Shown piece after piece: positions 37,441-49,038 of a stretch of 64,000 nt of DNA; positions within the stretch are counted from its first letter, which is position 1; every line of letters begins with the position of its first letter. The notes under the pieces were generated by a model that saw only the letters and a list, made by a program, of their open reading frames with translations, had not been told where the DNA came from and searched no databases. Source of the stretch: Cocos nucifera (lineage: Eukaryota; Streptophyta; Magnoliopsida; Arecales; Arecaceae); NCBI GenBank assembly GCA_006176705.1, contig QRFJ01000298.1:744001-808000 (forward strand), given 5' to 3'. Made by a program: the position numbers and the translations under genes.

Positions 37441-39230
37441 ATGGTGGCATCGGGAGACAAATAAGGCTCGAGGAGAAGGTCTCCAATGAGCCACGAGCTA
37501 AGAAACCTGAGGAACCCAATCAGTTAGAGCCAACCCAGATGCTACGTCCTCCACCTTATAGAATAAATAGAATTTTCCATCCTCTTGAAAGATACTTAGG
37601 TACCACTAAAGATGATGTAGAGAAAATATTCCTCATAGAAAATAGGGTTCATGATGATGATCCCAAAATCTATGATGAGATGATATCAAATATCGACTTT
37701 AAGAAATGGTTAGAGGCAATGAAGTCAGAGATTGACTCAATGCATTTGAACCAAGTCTAAACCTTAGTAGATCCACCTGAAGGTATAGTACCTATTGATT
37801 GTAAATAGATCTTCAAGAGAAAGATACATGACAATGGAAATGTAGAGACATTCAAAGCAAGGCTTGTAGCGAAAGAATATAGTCAGCACAAAGGCATTGA
37901 CTATCAGGATACTTTTTCGCCAGTAGCCATGCTCAAATCCATCCATATATTGCTTACTATTGCAGCCTATTTTGATTACAAAATATGGCAAATGGATATA
38001 AAAATGACGTTCTTAAATGAATATTTTGAAGATGATATCTATATAGAACAGTCGCTAGGTTTCACATCCAGTGATGATGATCACAAGGTATGCAAGCTGT
38101 AAAGATCCATATATAGACTTAAGCAAGCATCTCGGAGCTGGAATGCTTGTTTCAATGATGTAATCAAATTATTTGGATTCATCAAGAACGAGAAGGAGCC
38201 CTACATTTTTAAAAAGATCAGTGAGAGCACTATTATTTTTCTCATACTATACGTGGATGACATCCTCTTAATTGAGAATGATATTCCCATATTAACTATA
38301 GTCAAAATATGGTTGTCTAAGGAGTTCTCTATGAAAGATCTATGAGAGGTATCCTTTATTCTAGCAATTAAGATCTATAGGGATAAACCGAATAGAATGT
38401 TGGGTCTTTCACAGAAGATGTACATAAAGAAGGTGCTGAAGAGGTTCAGCATGGAAAACTCCAAGAGGGATTTAGTATCCTTTAGACATGGCATTCATCT
38501 CTCCAAGAAGATGTATCCTAGCAAACCTGAGGAGATTGAATGTATGAGCAAGATCTTTTATGCTTCGATAATAGGAAGCCTCATGTATGCCATGCTATGT
38601 ACATGACCTGATATAGCCCATGCTGTGAGTGTCACGAGCAGGTATTGATCGAATCCAGATGAAGAGCACTGGACTTCTGTGAAATGTATCCTTAAGTACT
38701 TGAGAAGCACTAAGAAAAATTTTCTAGTTTTTGGTAATGGAGAACTCCAAATCCAAGGATATACAGACTCAGATTTTATGTCTGACATAGATGATCAAAA
38801 GTCAACATCTGAAAGTCTGTTTATTTATAATGATGGAACTATCAGTTGGAAGAGTTCCAAGTAAACATTGATAACAGACTCCACCATGGAAGCAAAGTAC
38901 ATCACTGTGTTGGAGGTTGCAAAGAAGGTGTTCTAGTATAAGAAGTTCATCACAGAGCTCGAAGTAATGCCATCAGATGCCGTCCCTCTATATTGCAATA
39001 ATAATGGCACCATAGCCCTTGCTAAAAAGCCGAATCTCACCAAAAATCCAAACACATCGAATGGCGATACCATCTCATCCGTGATTACCTTGAGAAGGGA
39101 TACATTGAGATCAAGAGAGTCGACACTATAGACAATATGACTGACTCACTGACAAAGCCATTGAGCCAGCAAAAGATTGAAGCCCACCTTGAGAAGATGG
39201 AACTTAGATTTATAGCCAATTGGCTTTATG
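37441..39230 (+). pseudogene. Element C reverse transcriptase and RNase H
   Basis: The linker at 37539-37760 (PPPYRINRIFHPLERYLGTT, then WLEAMKSEIDSMHLNQV) leads into RT: IWQMDIKMTFLNEYFEDD near 37985 and YVDD intact at 38250-38261. Then come GLSQKMYIKKVLKRFSMEN (38397-38606) and an RT C-terminus at 38640-38700. RNase H follows with YTDSDFMSDIDDQKSTSES (38679-38864), TMEAKYI with catalytic Glu changed to Lys at the usual AEYI position, and PLYCNNNGTIALAK. Several Trp and Arg codons are stops. The terminal stop codon present in E is mutated here. Confidence 0.8.
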
Positions 39231-39231
39231 T

Positions 39232-39243
39232 CAAGTGGGAGTT
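39232..39243 (+). promoter_or_regulatory. Polypurine tract of element C
   Basis: CAAGTGGGAGTT directly precedes the 3' LTR start TGTTAGATGTGG. Confidence 0.85.
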
Positions 39244-41482
39244 TGTTAGATGTGGATCCTAGAAATCAGATTGGCTGACACTTGTAATATACTTCTAAGG
39301 ATAATTTTATAATTTTAATTATAAATTAATAAAAAAATTATTTTCTATCATAGTATATATTTAAAGTATCTATAATACATTCTTTGAGTTAATGGTAATG
39401 ATATTTCATATTTTTAAGAGTTGAAAATTTAAGACATGAATTTTTATAATTAACTCATAAACTGCTCCCGATCATAGGATCATCACGAGAATGGTGATCG
39501 ATCCGAAAGGTTGGTGTATGATCACTTTCTTAGGATAGATGAGTCTTGAGTCTTTGGTGTGGAGATACGAAAGCAAGAGTATAGGTACTTGTTAGAGAAT
39601 GAGGGCACTAAGCATGACCACCTCGAGCAGTCATAAGAAAGTCTACCTTTTCGTCAATGACTGGCTTGATGCTGCAGTAGTGTGTTTGATTCTTTGATCT
39701 AAGGTGCATCGATAGTTCATCATGAGGGTGTTATAGTTTGACTACACCATAACTCGATCTCCTAGCCATTCAAAATCCTAAGGTGCATGTTGGCTATAGC
39801 ATGTTCATTGTAGGAATTAGATTGCACCAATAGGAAATCTATCTACCTCGATAGATGAGTAGTCCTATGATAATCATGAGATTGAGTCCTTAAGCCCATG
39901 GCCATGGCAGTGTGAAGATGATAGAAAGAGTTTCTATTAGGATTTCACATTGGATTCAAATCAAATGATTAATTCATATGACGGATGTTGGGTTTGACGA
40001 GTTCATCTTAACCCTAATCCTGTTGGAGCTTAAGATAGAAGAACCCAATCACACAAGTAGTTGCATCAAGAGGTTCATTTTTAGTTTTGATGGATTGCCA
40101 CCATATACTGATAAGTGTCACTATTAGATTTTGGGAGCAATTAAAATAATTTTGATGATAATTAAAATAAGTGTCACTATTAGATCCATCGAAAGATATT
40201 TTGATGATATCGATGATAGAGATCATGACATGTCTCATTACCATATAGAATTGAACCTAACTAAGTTACACAAATAAGAATTTTGGATTGGATGTCATCA
40301 ATTGAGCTAACACTATTCAATTGATTTGGATTAGATCCAATCAAGTTCAAGATAATCGTGCTAGCACATGATTGAGCCTGACTTTCTTCTTCTGTAATCT
40401 TTCTGATTTATCACAATCAAGTCAAATTTGATTTTACTCATTTTTATATTTTGAATGAGTTTATTTTCATCTGATTAAAACTAATCTAGATCAGATTAAT
40501 TATAGAAATTAAATCCACTCCTAGTGCAAGTGGACTAGGGTCAATAGTTGACCTAATTGAGAGAATTAAGGGTTACCTGATCAGATGATTCTAGAAAATT
40601 CTCTAAAAATTATTTTGCATTAATTTTTGGGTATGTGATAGGGATCGAGTTATACTATGGGGGTGCCAAATTTTATGATTTATGGTGGTAGTTTGACTAG
40701 ATTTTTATAGAGTTTGATTTGGATCAAACTCTTAAGAGAAGAGTCCTAGGCGCAATGGACTCTTCCTTATCTACTCATGTCGCCCCCTTTTTGATTGATT
40801 TTTGGCATAAAAACTAGATGAGATCTGGTGCTCTACATGGAGAATAAGTTCTTGAGTCCCAATAATAAAGTAAATTAGTTATTTTGGTCAAATGGGACTC
40901 TATATGGTGTTGGGTTTAAAATCCTTTCTCACATTAAAGAGCAAGTATCGCATGAAATAATTTTCCATGCCCACGTTGTTGTCGCCCCTATCATATCCCA
41001 TGCCCCCTCTGATCCTCTCTCTCTCTCCCTCTTCTACATGCCAAATATTGGGCATAAATCAGAGAAGAAGATCTAAGAATTTTGGCACAAGATTCAGCAT
41101 CTACGCGATGGTGTTCATGAGACGAGCACACAGCATTCAAGATCCTTTTGAATGATCTATAGATCTGATCTTTTGAAAAAAGATTTATGAGTAGAAGATA
41201 TTTAGATCCTACCCGAGTGGATATCGATAGAGGCCAGGCACGTGTGTGGCTCATTCAAAACCTCAAGAATGATCAGGATCATCGCAGAGTAATTAGATTA
41301 TCCAATCAGGTACTTAAATTAAATCTGATTTAATTTTATTTTTAATTTTTAATATCAAATCACCTTGATTAGATCTGCGAACTCTTAGATCTGATTGGAT
41401 CATAGAAATTTTTATAGAAAAATTTACCTTAGATCTAATCAGATCTGGATGATCCTACAGTGGAAAATAAGATTTTTCTTCA
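39244..41482 (+). repeat. Element C 3' LTR
   Basis: 2239 bp, TGTTAGATGTGG to TTTCTTCA, partner of 10249-12485. Followed by the target duplication ACATA (41483-41487). Confidence 0.88.
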
Positions 41483-41487
41483 ACATA
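41483..41487. repeat. Target site duplication of element C, right copy
   Basis: ACATA, one mismatch to ACACA at 10244-10248. Confidence 0.8.
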
Positions 41488-42880
41488 CTCTTACTGTCAT
41501 CATGATCTGACTGAAAACTAGAATCGGTATATCCCACAAGTTTCAAGTTAGCATCTCCATAAATGAGCCACTAGTCCTTAGTATTCTTAAATACTTCAGA
41601 ATTGTCTTTGTAACCTTCCAGTGATTCTCATCCTGATCGGATTGGTATATACTCACTATCTTTTGTGAGTATGCCATATCCGATCTCATACACATTATAG
41701 CATACATAATAGAACCCACTATCGAAACATATGGTATTCTATTCATACACTTTCTCTCTTAAGAAGTTGTTGGATAATCTCTCTTCAAGAGAGTAATTTC
41801 ATGATCTATCGAAAGATAGTCTTTCTTGAAATTCACCATGCTGAACTGCTTCAGCACGATATCGATGTACATGGATTGGGATAACCCAAACAATCTTTTA
41901 GATATATCTCTATAGATCTTCATCTCTAGGATGTAGGAAGCTTCTTCCAAGTCCTTCATGAAGAATTGAGACAACACCCAAACCTTTATTTTCTATAATG
42001 CAAGGATGTCATTCCTGATTAAGAGAATATCATCCACATACAATACAAGAAATACTATTATAGAACCATTAGCCCTTTAATAGATGCAGGGTTCCTCTCT
42101 ATTCTTAACAAAGTCATATGTTTTGATCACCTTATCAAAATGTATGTTCCAACTTTGAGATGCCTGCTTTAATCCATACATAGATCTCTGAAGCTTGCAC
42201 ACCTTGGACTCGTCTATAGATGTAAATTCCTTAGGATGTATCATATACACCTCTTCATCCAGCTCTCTATTTAGAAAAGCTATCTTCACATCCATTTACT
42301 AGATCTCATAGTTCAGATATGCTGCTATCGCAAGCATAATCCTAATGGACTTGAGCATTGCCACCAGAGAAAACATCTCATCATAGTCAATATCATAATG
42401 CTGATAATATTTCTTGATAACCAGACGGGCTTTATAGGTCTCCATCTTTCCACCTGCATTTTTTTTTCTTTTGAAAATCTATTTACACCCAATGAATTTT
42501 ATCCCTTCAGGTGGATCAACTAGTGTCCATACATTGTTGACCTTCATAGACTCTATTTTGGATTTTATGGCTTCTAGCCATTTATCGAAGTCGAACCTCT
42601 ACATGGCATCCATGTAGGTAATCGGATCCTCATCATTCTCATAGAGTTTGATAAGATCACCATCTCAAGCCAAGAAACCATACTATCTATCCGATTGACA
42701 TGGTACTCTACCGGATCTCCTCAAAGGTGCCTCTACAATGAGCTCTGGGTTTGATCTTATCAAATCTAGTTCTGCAGGTTCATTAGAATATATCAGTTTT
42801 TCCACCTATCAAACTTCACCAAGCTTAATATTAGAGATAGTTGTTCCTTTCCTAAGGAACTTCTTTTCCAAAATGACTAT
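41488..42880 (-). pseudogene. Element B reverse transcriptase
   Basis: On the minus strand the RT reads MDVKIAFLNRELDEEVYM and SMYGLKQASQSWN (42295-42077), then LVLYVDDILLI with YVDD intact at 42029-42040. FFMKDLEEASYILEMKIYRD follows (41977-41759), then YAIMCMRSDMAYSQKIVS (41746-41543). The N-terminal part to about 42880 includes the ESIKSIME..EA-like linker region with frame breaks. It runs straight into the C insertion at 41488 and continues at 10248 into RNase H. Confidence 0.8.
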
Positions 42881-42889
42881 CCTATTGCT

Positions 42890-43760
42890 GATGAACACCT
42901 TTTGCTCTTTAGCAAGGTAGAAATATTAACCTCTAGTTTCCTTGAGGTATCCTACGAATGAGCATTTATCAGACCTAGGTCCAAGCTTTTCTTCTTGCAA
43001 ATATTTGACATAAGCCAGACATCCCCAAACCTTAAGGTGAGAGAGTATCAACCTGCATTCAGTTCATATCTCATATAGAGTCTTTGCAACAAACTTACTT
43101 AAAAAATTGTTCAAAACATAACAAGCAGTCTCAAGTGCATAACATTAGAAAAAAAATTGGCAGACTCGTAAACCCCATCATGGATCGAATCATGTCCAAC
43201 AGGATTCAATTTCTTCTTTTAGACACACCATTTTGTTATGGTGTTCCAAAAGGGGTCCATTGTAAGAGAATCTCATTTTCTCCTAGATATGTCAAAAATT
43301 CATTGGAAAGGTATTCACCTCCTCGATCTAACCAAAGAGTTTTAATACTCTTTCTAAGTTATTTTTCTACCTCATTATGATATCGTTTGAATATTTTAAA
43401 TAAATTGAATTTACTTTTTATAAGATAGACGTACCCATATCTAGATAGGTCGTCAGTAAATGTAATGAAGTAGTAATACCCATATCTAGCACATATCTTC
43501 ATAGGTCTACATACATCACTATGTATTAAATTCAGAAGATCAGTGGCCCATTCATCCTTTCTAATAAAAGATGATTTGGTTATCTTACCAAGAAGACATG
43601 ACTTATAGGTAATTAATGATTCATAATCATCGATGTCAAGGATACACTCCTGGACTAACCTGTTGATCCTATTCTTGTTTATATGACTGAGTTGATAGTG
43701 CCAAAGATAGGCATCGATGATATTATCTAGTTTCGGATATTTATTTGACATGTATATTAT
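42890..43760 (-). pseudogene. Element B integrase
   Basis: The block 43751-43359 has the zinc-binding start AYLWHYQLSHINKNRINRL (both His present), SCLLGKITKSSFIRKDE (the first of two Cys is Tyr) and LIHSDVCRPM with the first catalytic Asp, then FITFTDDLSRYGYVYL. The second Asp block near 43330 survives in part (LRSRGGEY-like wording). The C-terminal part to 42890 shows degraded TLYEI and FVGYLKETRG-like blocks. Stops and frame changes disable it. Confidence 0.75.
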
Positions 43761-43769
43761 ACTAATAGA

Positions 43770-44327
43770 ATATGATAAAATATAAATATTATTTCTTAAT
43801 TATTCTCATATTATTATAACATCATTTATAATGATATTACAATAATTTTCTTTTATTGACAAACAATAACCATCCTGGGCCAAAAGGCCAACAGATATTA
43901 TGTTCATCATAAAAGATGGACAATAGTGAATGTCACTTAAAATAATATTATTAGTTTTGAAAACAAGTTCAAGAGTTTTCAATGCTAGGACTAAAATATT
44001 TCCTCCATCCCCAATATTCAGGAATCTTTTGCCATTCTCAAACTTTCTACCAATTTGAAGTCCATGCAATGAATTATATATGTGAACTGGACTTTCAGTA
44101 TCTAATACCCAAGTAGATGTATCATAAACAGAGAAATTATAAAGTGTTATCATATGGCAGTCTTGACCAGTAACTTCTTGCTGATTTCTCCTATTTAGCC
44201 TATCCGGGTCCAGAGGATAATTTCTTTTTGGGTCTACTTAATTAGGGTCAATACTAAACTTCTTGAAATCTGGTCCTATAAGCTTGTCACTATCCAACAG
44301 TGAATAGAGTAGACTAACACTAGCCAT
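43770..44327 (-). pseudogene. Element B protease and internally deleted gag
   Basis: The start codon (first base 44327) gives MASVSLLYSLLDSDKLIGPDFKK, the same N-terminus type as A's gag. About 20 codons later the sequence jumps to the post-zinc-knuckle part (KRNYPLDPDRLNRRNQQE), so roughly 0.6-0.7 kb of gag is deleted compared with A. The protease follows (44153-43806) with TWVLDTESPVHIYNS: the DTGS Gly is Glu. LNIGDGGNILVLALKTLEL continues. This copy could form neither a particle nor active protease. Confidence 0.78.
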
Positions 44328-44687
44328 TTTATTTAGCTGAAAGAAAAATATAAGACCATATTAGTTAATTATTTAATCATAAAGACTTGGACTTTAATCT
44401 AAAGATCCTCTCACTATTTTTATGAATTGATTGCCTCTACCTCCAATTTAAGGAATGACACTAACTCCTTAATGGGTACTTGAATCCACATAGACTATAA
44501 ATGAGCTCGAGGAAAGCTCTGGCCAACCCGTGTGTATCTATATGTAGGTTCATAATCAATTATTTCTCTAAATAATTTTTGATAATTAGGTTTTGCCTCA
44601 AAAGTCAATTAAGTAGGCTATGGCCTCCACTGAAAAAGGTCTGGTTAGATCCAACTATTAACATGACTAAGTTTGGTGCATTAAATT
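44328..44687 (-). other. Shortened leader of element B, primer site missing
   Basis: It aligns with A's leader from the gag start back to about A 5600, then joins LTR sequence directly at 44688. The other 1.6-1.7 kb of leader and the primer binding site are absent. Confidence 0.65.
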
Positions 44688-46645
44688 GATGAAAATGGTG
44701 CAAGGTTCTAGGCATGCTTTTCAAAACTTTTTCAAATTTAAAATATAGTAGAAGATAAAATTAATCTAATATTAATTTATGCATGCTATGATCTAATCAT
44801 AAAATCCTACACTAGGATCTAGACATGCTTATATGTGTACAAAAAAATAAATGCATTCGATCAACAAATCATATTTACTGATCCACTCATGTTCAGAACA
44901 TGATACCTGAGTGCGGATAGACAATCTCTATAATCTGAATCTATTGAAAAGAACCCCCTTGGATTACGATGCAGCCGCATGGTCGTCCAGCCTCTACGGA
45001 TAGTCCATACGGAGCTCCTGATCCTGACTAGCTCCACAGGAGTGCTAGTTCCTCACCAAAGTCTTCGATGGTCGATCTTAGTCGATCCGATCTACCATCT
45101 TCTCTTGATCTCCCAGATGCTCCAAAAAACTAGAAAATAATCTTCGAAGGATGATGAGGTGGCATGGAAGATTTGGTGGAGAGATGATGCTCACAACGCT
45201 ACAAACTTACCATCCAAACCTTGGTCGATATCCTAGGACCTCCCACACTCGAAACCCTAGAGTCCCCACTCTCAAGGTTTCTTCTGACACTCAAATATTA
45301 TGCCTAGAAGTCCCCACACCCCTCTCTCTATTTTCTCGTGTAACCCTTTCACAAAAAACACACACACAATTTTAACTATTTAATATTGTGTGAGATAAGA
45401 AGAGAAAAAAATGGTGCAGATTCTCTCACTAGAACTTTCTTGCACCTAGATAATAGCACCCTTCCTACTCAAAATTCTCTCCCCAAAAGCCATTTTCTCT
45501 CATGCACATACACATAAAAAAAAAAAAAACCCTTTTATTGGTGACACTCAAATGGAAATTGCATGTAGGTTAGGATAAACACAGGAGGTTGAACTTGTTT
45601 CAACCAATCATTTGAATTCAAAATTCAAATGATGCTTTATCCATTCCTAACACCATGACCGGTATATGACATGCAAAAGGACCTCCTTCTATGCACCCAT
45701 CCCCAGGATAAATTAGAATGTGCGACAAAACAAAACAAAACAAAAGGGTGTGGAGAGAGGATAAGATAGGAAGTTAGAAGGCCAACCAACCAATCACTTG
45801 AATTCAAAATTCAAGTGAACCTAATCTAATCCAATGCTTGGAGTAGGTCAAAGGGAGAATAGAGAGAAGATGCAAACTCATTTCTGGTGTGGAAGAACAC
45901 ATGCAAATTCAAAATTTGCATTGAGGATGGCGTGGTTCAAAATCATGGCATAGGAAGATTGAATTTCAAACATTTGAACTTTGCCCTAATTGGTTATGTC
46001 CAAACCCATTTGTCCAAAACCAATTAGACAAGAATAAACCTAATCAAATTAGATTAATCTAGTCTAATTAAAATCTAATCAAATTAGAAACTAATTGAGT
46101 CTAGATCCTAATCTCCCATAGTAATTAGGTCATCTCATGATCTAATTGGGTCAAACCCAATCGAACCAAATTCAATCAAATTTGATCAAATCCTCATTGT
46201 TCAATCAATTGAGCTAATTAATAATTAAATTACTAATTAACCCTCCAATAATATCAGAGTTTCAATACGATGGAACTTGAGAAGATAAAGTCTCAATCTT
46301 ATGGTACTCCTGATCATAGAGCCCCAATCTGGTGGGACTCTTGACCATAGAGTCCTAGATCATTGAGACTCTTGGTTAGTCATCAGATCAGATAGGAACT
46401 CCTATTATGTATGACCCTATTGGTTCGAATCCTAAGTCAGTAGCATAGGAATCAATTTCTATACTAATCAATGTGACCATCTAGTAATGGTACCTTACGT
46501 TTGGATAAGTCCAATAGTCGCAATGCAACATCCATGAACTTGTGGCATATGGTTATCGTATAATTCATCCCTTTGACCTCAATACTCAAAGGACAACCTA
46601 GGGTTTAACTGCCAACCCTAAAAATCATCCACATTGGATTTCAAA
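44688..46645 (-). repeat. Element B 5' LTR, truncated
   Basis: Plus strand begins TGATGAAAATGG, parallel to TGAAGGAAGCGT of A. Shared blocks include 'gttcagaacatg' (44890), the 'gatgcagccgcatgg' to 'ctagctccacaggagtgctag' region (44970-45050), and 'tgaccct.ttggttcgaa' to 'gcataattcatccctttgacctc' equivalents (46410-46590). Similarity to A stops at about 46640-46680, some 600 bp before the expected LTR end. Confidence 0.68.
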
Positions 46646-47705
46646 TTTCAATATCCATTATTGAAGTGGAAATCCATCTTGAGGTCAGATTGCTGGAGTT
46701 GCGCGATGACAGCAAGTCGGCGGTGACTGGATGGAGGTGGCCTTACTTGCAAGAAAAGTCCTCAATCGGAGTTGGCTCCGATGGAGATCCTCCAATGCTC
46801 AAGTTAGTTTTTCATCCAACAGAAGGAAGAAGATGAGCATTTTGGGAGAGCAAAGTTTGCATACCTTGAGGTCCCTCCTTTTTCTCTTTTATCAAAGGGT
46901 CTGGAGTTTGTTAGGATGGATCATGGGTTGTTAGTCGTGGAAGAGCAGAAAACTATAAGAGATATTTTGCTTACCCATTGGAATATCCTCAGAAATCATG
47001 TCAAGTGCTATCCCCTCATAGCATGTGAGGGGAGGAACCATCTTTTAATTATATGAATTGACAACCCAGAGCTGAGAGTGGGAACTTTAGCCTTCTGATG
47101 ACCTCTAGTTCGGCCTGACTTAGGACCTCGGCCTCAGCCTTCTCAAGACCTTCAATCAGCATACATTCTAATCCTGACTTCCATCTTTTGATGACTTCAA
47201 GTTTAGCCTAACTTAGGACCTCGTCCTCAGCCTTCGATGATCTTCCATTTAGCCTACATCATCATGTCTTTGGCTAGTACAAAAATACTTCCAAAAATAG
47301 CCCCCTACTTCTGAGTCCGATCCTTGGTTCGGACGAAGGGAGTATACCATATCAGACTTGCCAAAGACATATCTTTTTTTTAATCATTTAGACTCAGAAT
47401 CTTTAGATTTCATTGAAATTATTTGAAAGTCCTTATCCTTTAGCTCGGATTCAATTTTGTCCTCAATTTTTTGAGCTTAGATTCCTGCAAAACATGAAGT
47501 TCTGGGCTCGAATTTCTATAGACCTTGGCCTTCAAAGGTCGGATTTCAACAAACCTGAACATTCTGAGCTCAGATTTTGGTGTTTTTTCTTTTAAGAATG
47601 GGGGTAGGTTTTCTTCTTTGGTGCCTCCTTGTTTAAGGATGAGGGTACATCTTCTTCTTTTGTACTTTCTTATTTTAAGAACAAGCGCACGTCTTCTTTT
47701 TTATT

Positions 47706-48320
47706 TTAATCCAGAGATGAAATGCCATCGAGGGATTCCACGGCCATATTAATGTTCGTAAATGAGGTGCCCTTCTCGAAGCTATTTTCATCCAAAGATG
47801 AAGCACTGTCGAGGCATTCCATGGCTATACTCATCTTCATAAATGAGACATCCTTCTGAAGGCTATTTTCATCTAGAGATAAAGCACCACCAAGGCATTC
47901 CATGGCTATACTTATGTTTGTAAATGAGGCATCCTTCCTGGGGCTATTTTCATCCAAAGATGAAGCACCACCGAGGCATTCCATGGCTATACTCATGTTC
48001 ATAAATGAGGTGCACTTCCTAAGGATATTTTCATCCAGAAATGAAGCACCATCGATGCATTCCATAGCTATACTCGTGTTCGTAAATGAGGCACTCTTCC
48101 CAGGGCTATTTTCAATCGGATATGAAGCACCACCGAGGCATTCCATGGCTATACTCATGTTCATAAATGAGGTGCCCTTTTTTAGGCTATTTTCATTCAG
48201 AGATGAAGTACTGCCAAGGCATTCCATGGCTATACTCATGTTTGTAAACGAGGCATCCTTTCCGAGGCTATTTTCATCCAGAGATGAAGTGCCACCGAGG
48301 CATTCCATAGCTTGTCCAAG
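47706..48320. repeat. 81-bp tandem array in U3 of element F
   Basis: The marker GAGGCATTCC (with variants) recurs at 47730, 47811, 47892, 47973, 48054, 48135, 48216 and 48297, exactly 81 bp apart each time. About 7.5 units are present. Because 81 is a multiple of three and the unit has no stop in several frames, long frames stay open on both strands: minus 48308-47706 (200 codons, 27-residue units of type MECLGG.SSLDENS) and plus 47902-48366 (154 codons). No family is recognised for either peptide. Confidence 0.92.
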
Positions 48321-48484
48321 GTTTTCTTTTTTCAGATGTATTAGGGATAAACCCTGCTCCTACTAAACTTTGGACCGATGCCTGATCGAGAAGGATTTTT
48401 GATCACGAAAGAGCTTCAATCGTGGCTTTGCTTGTCCTTGAGTCGACCGACCTTTAGTATGCCTATCGATCTTTGGGACTGCTT

Positions 48485-48810
48485 AGACGAACTTCCTCCG
48501 AACTTCTCCATCAGATGCACTTCCTCTAGACTTCTCCTCCAGACAGACTTTTCCATCAGATGGACTTCCTTCGGACTTCTCCTCCAAACGAACTTCTTCT
48601 TTAGTTAAACTTCCTCCGGACTTCTCCTCCAAATGGACTTCTCCATCAGACAAACTTTCTCCAGACTTCTTCTCTAGATGGAGTTCTCCTTCAGTCGAAC
48701 TTCCTCCGGGCTTCTCCATTAAACGAACTTCCTCCAGACTTCTCCTCTAGATGGACTTCTCCTTCAGTCACTTCCTCCAGACTTTTCCTTCAGTCGAACT
48801 TCCTCCGAAT
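48485..48810. repeat. 45-bp tandem array in U3 of element F
   Basis: Imperfect units are built from CTTCCTCCGGACTTCTCC-like and CTCCATCAGAtGGACTT-like halves. On the minus strand (48719-48483) they read as a 15-residue repeat of type EKSGGSLSDGEVHLE. Five units are clear; more degraded ones extend to about 48810. No protein family is recognised. Confidence 0.82.
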
Positions 48811-49029
48811 TCCTTTTAATCATCCGAAGGGCTTCTCCCAGTCAAATCTTTTTCACTACTGATAGCAATTCAGTCTGAACTTCAATAATTAAATCTCAAC
48901 TGCCTGCATGTCATGATAATAGACGCATCGTGACAATAGACACTACCCTCTATAACAAATTTCACATGATCTGAACGGCCCACTACTCAGTAGTTGTGGC
49001 TATTATCATCAATTTATTACATGCTCCAT

Positions 49030-49038
49030 CTATAAATG
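49030..49038 (+). promoter_or_regulatory. TATA box of element F LTR
   Basis: CTATAAATG lies about 230 bp before the inferred LTR end and upstream of the R/U5-like block, as expected for the LTR promoter. Confidence 0.55.

Larger units (their letters stand above)
10249..41482 (+). mobile_element. Ty1/copia element C, Angela-like, plus strand, split by D
   Basis: It has a 5' LTR (10249-12485), primer site, leader, gag, protease and integrase start to 16251. After the 20.9-kb insertion of D it continues with integrase, RT and RNase H (37153-39230), a polypurine tract, and a 3' LTR (39244-41482). The LTRs are 2237 and 2239 bp, begin TGTTAGATGTG and end CTTCA. Without D and E the element would be about 10.3 kb, the same size as relative E. 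Target duplication ACACA/ACATA marks the insertion in B. Confidence 0.9.
9490..46645 (-). mobile_element. Ty1/copia element B, host of the nest, minus strand
   Basis: This is a copia element closely related to A, present as two blocks: 9490-10248 (3' LTR remnant and RNase H) and 41488-46645 (RT, integrase, protease, gag and 5' LTR). The break falls at the same point in pol where element A reads continuously near 1715-1735. It coincides with the LTR ends and target duplication of element C. Removing C restores collinearity with A, so the two blocks are one element split by insertion. Its 3' LTR is cut by A and its 5' LTR is cut at about 46645, apparently by F. Confidence 0.82.

Noticed and set aside
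47706..48308. 200-codon minus-strand frame as a genuine host protein
   Set aside because: It is generated by the 81-bp repeat, whose length is a multiple of three, and the opposite strand is open too. It is kept only as a finding to test.
47706..48810. CRISPR array
   Set aside because: The repeats are directly adjacent without unique spacers, the setting is a plant retroelement LTR, and no cas-like gene is present.
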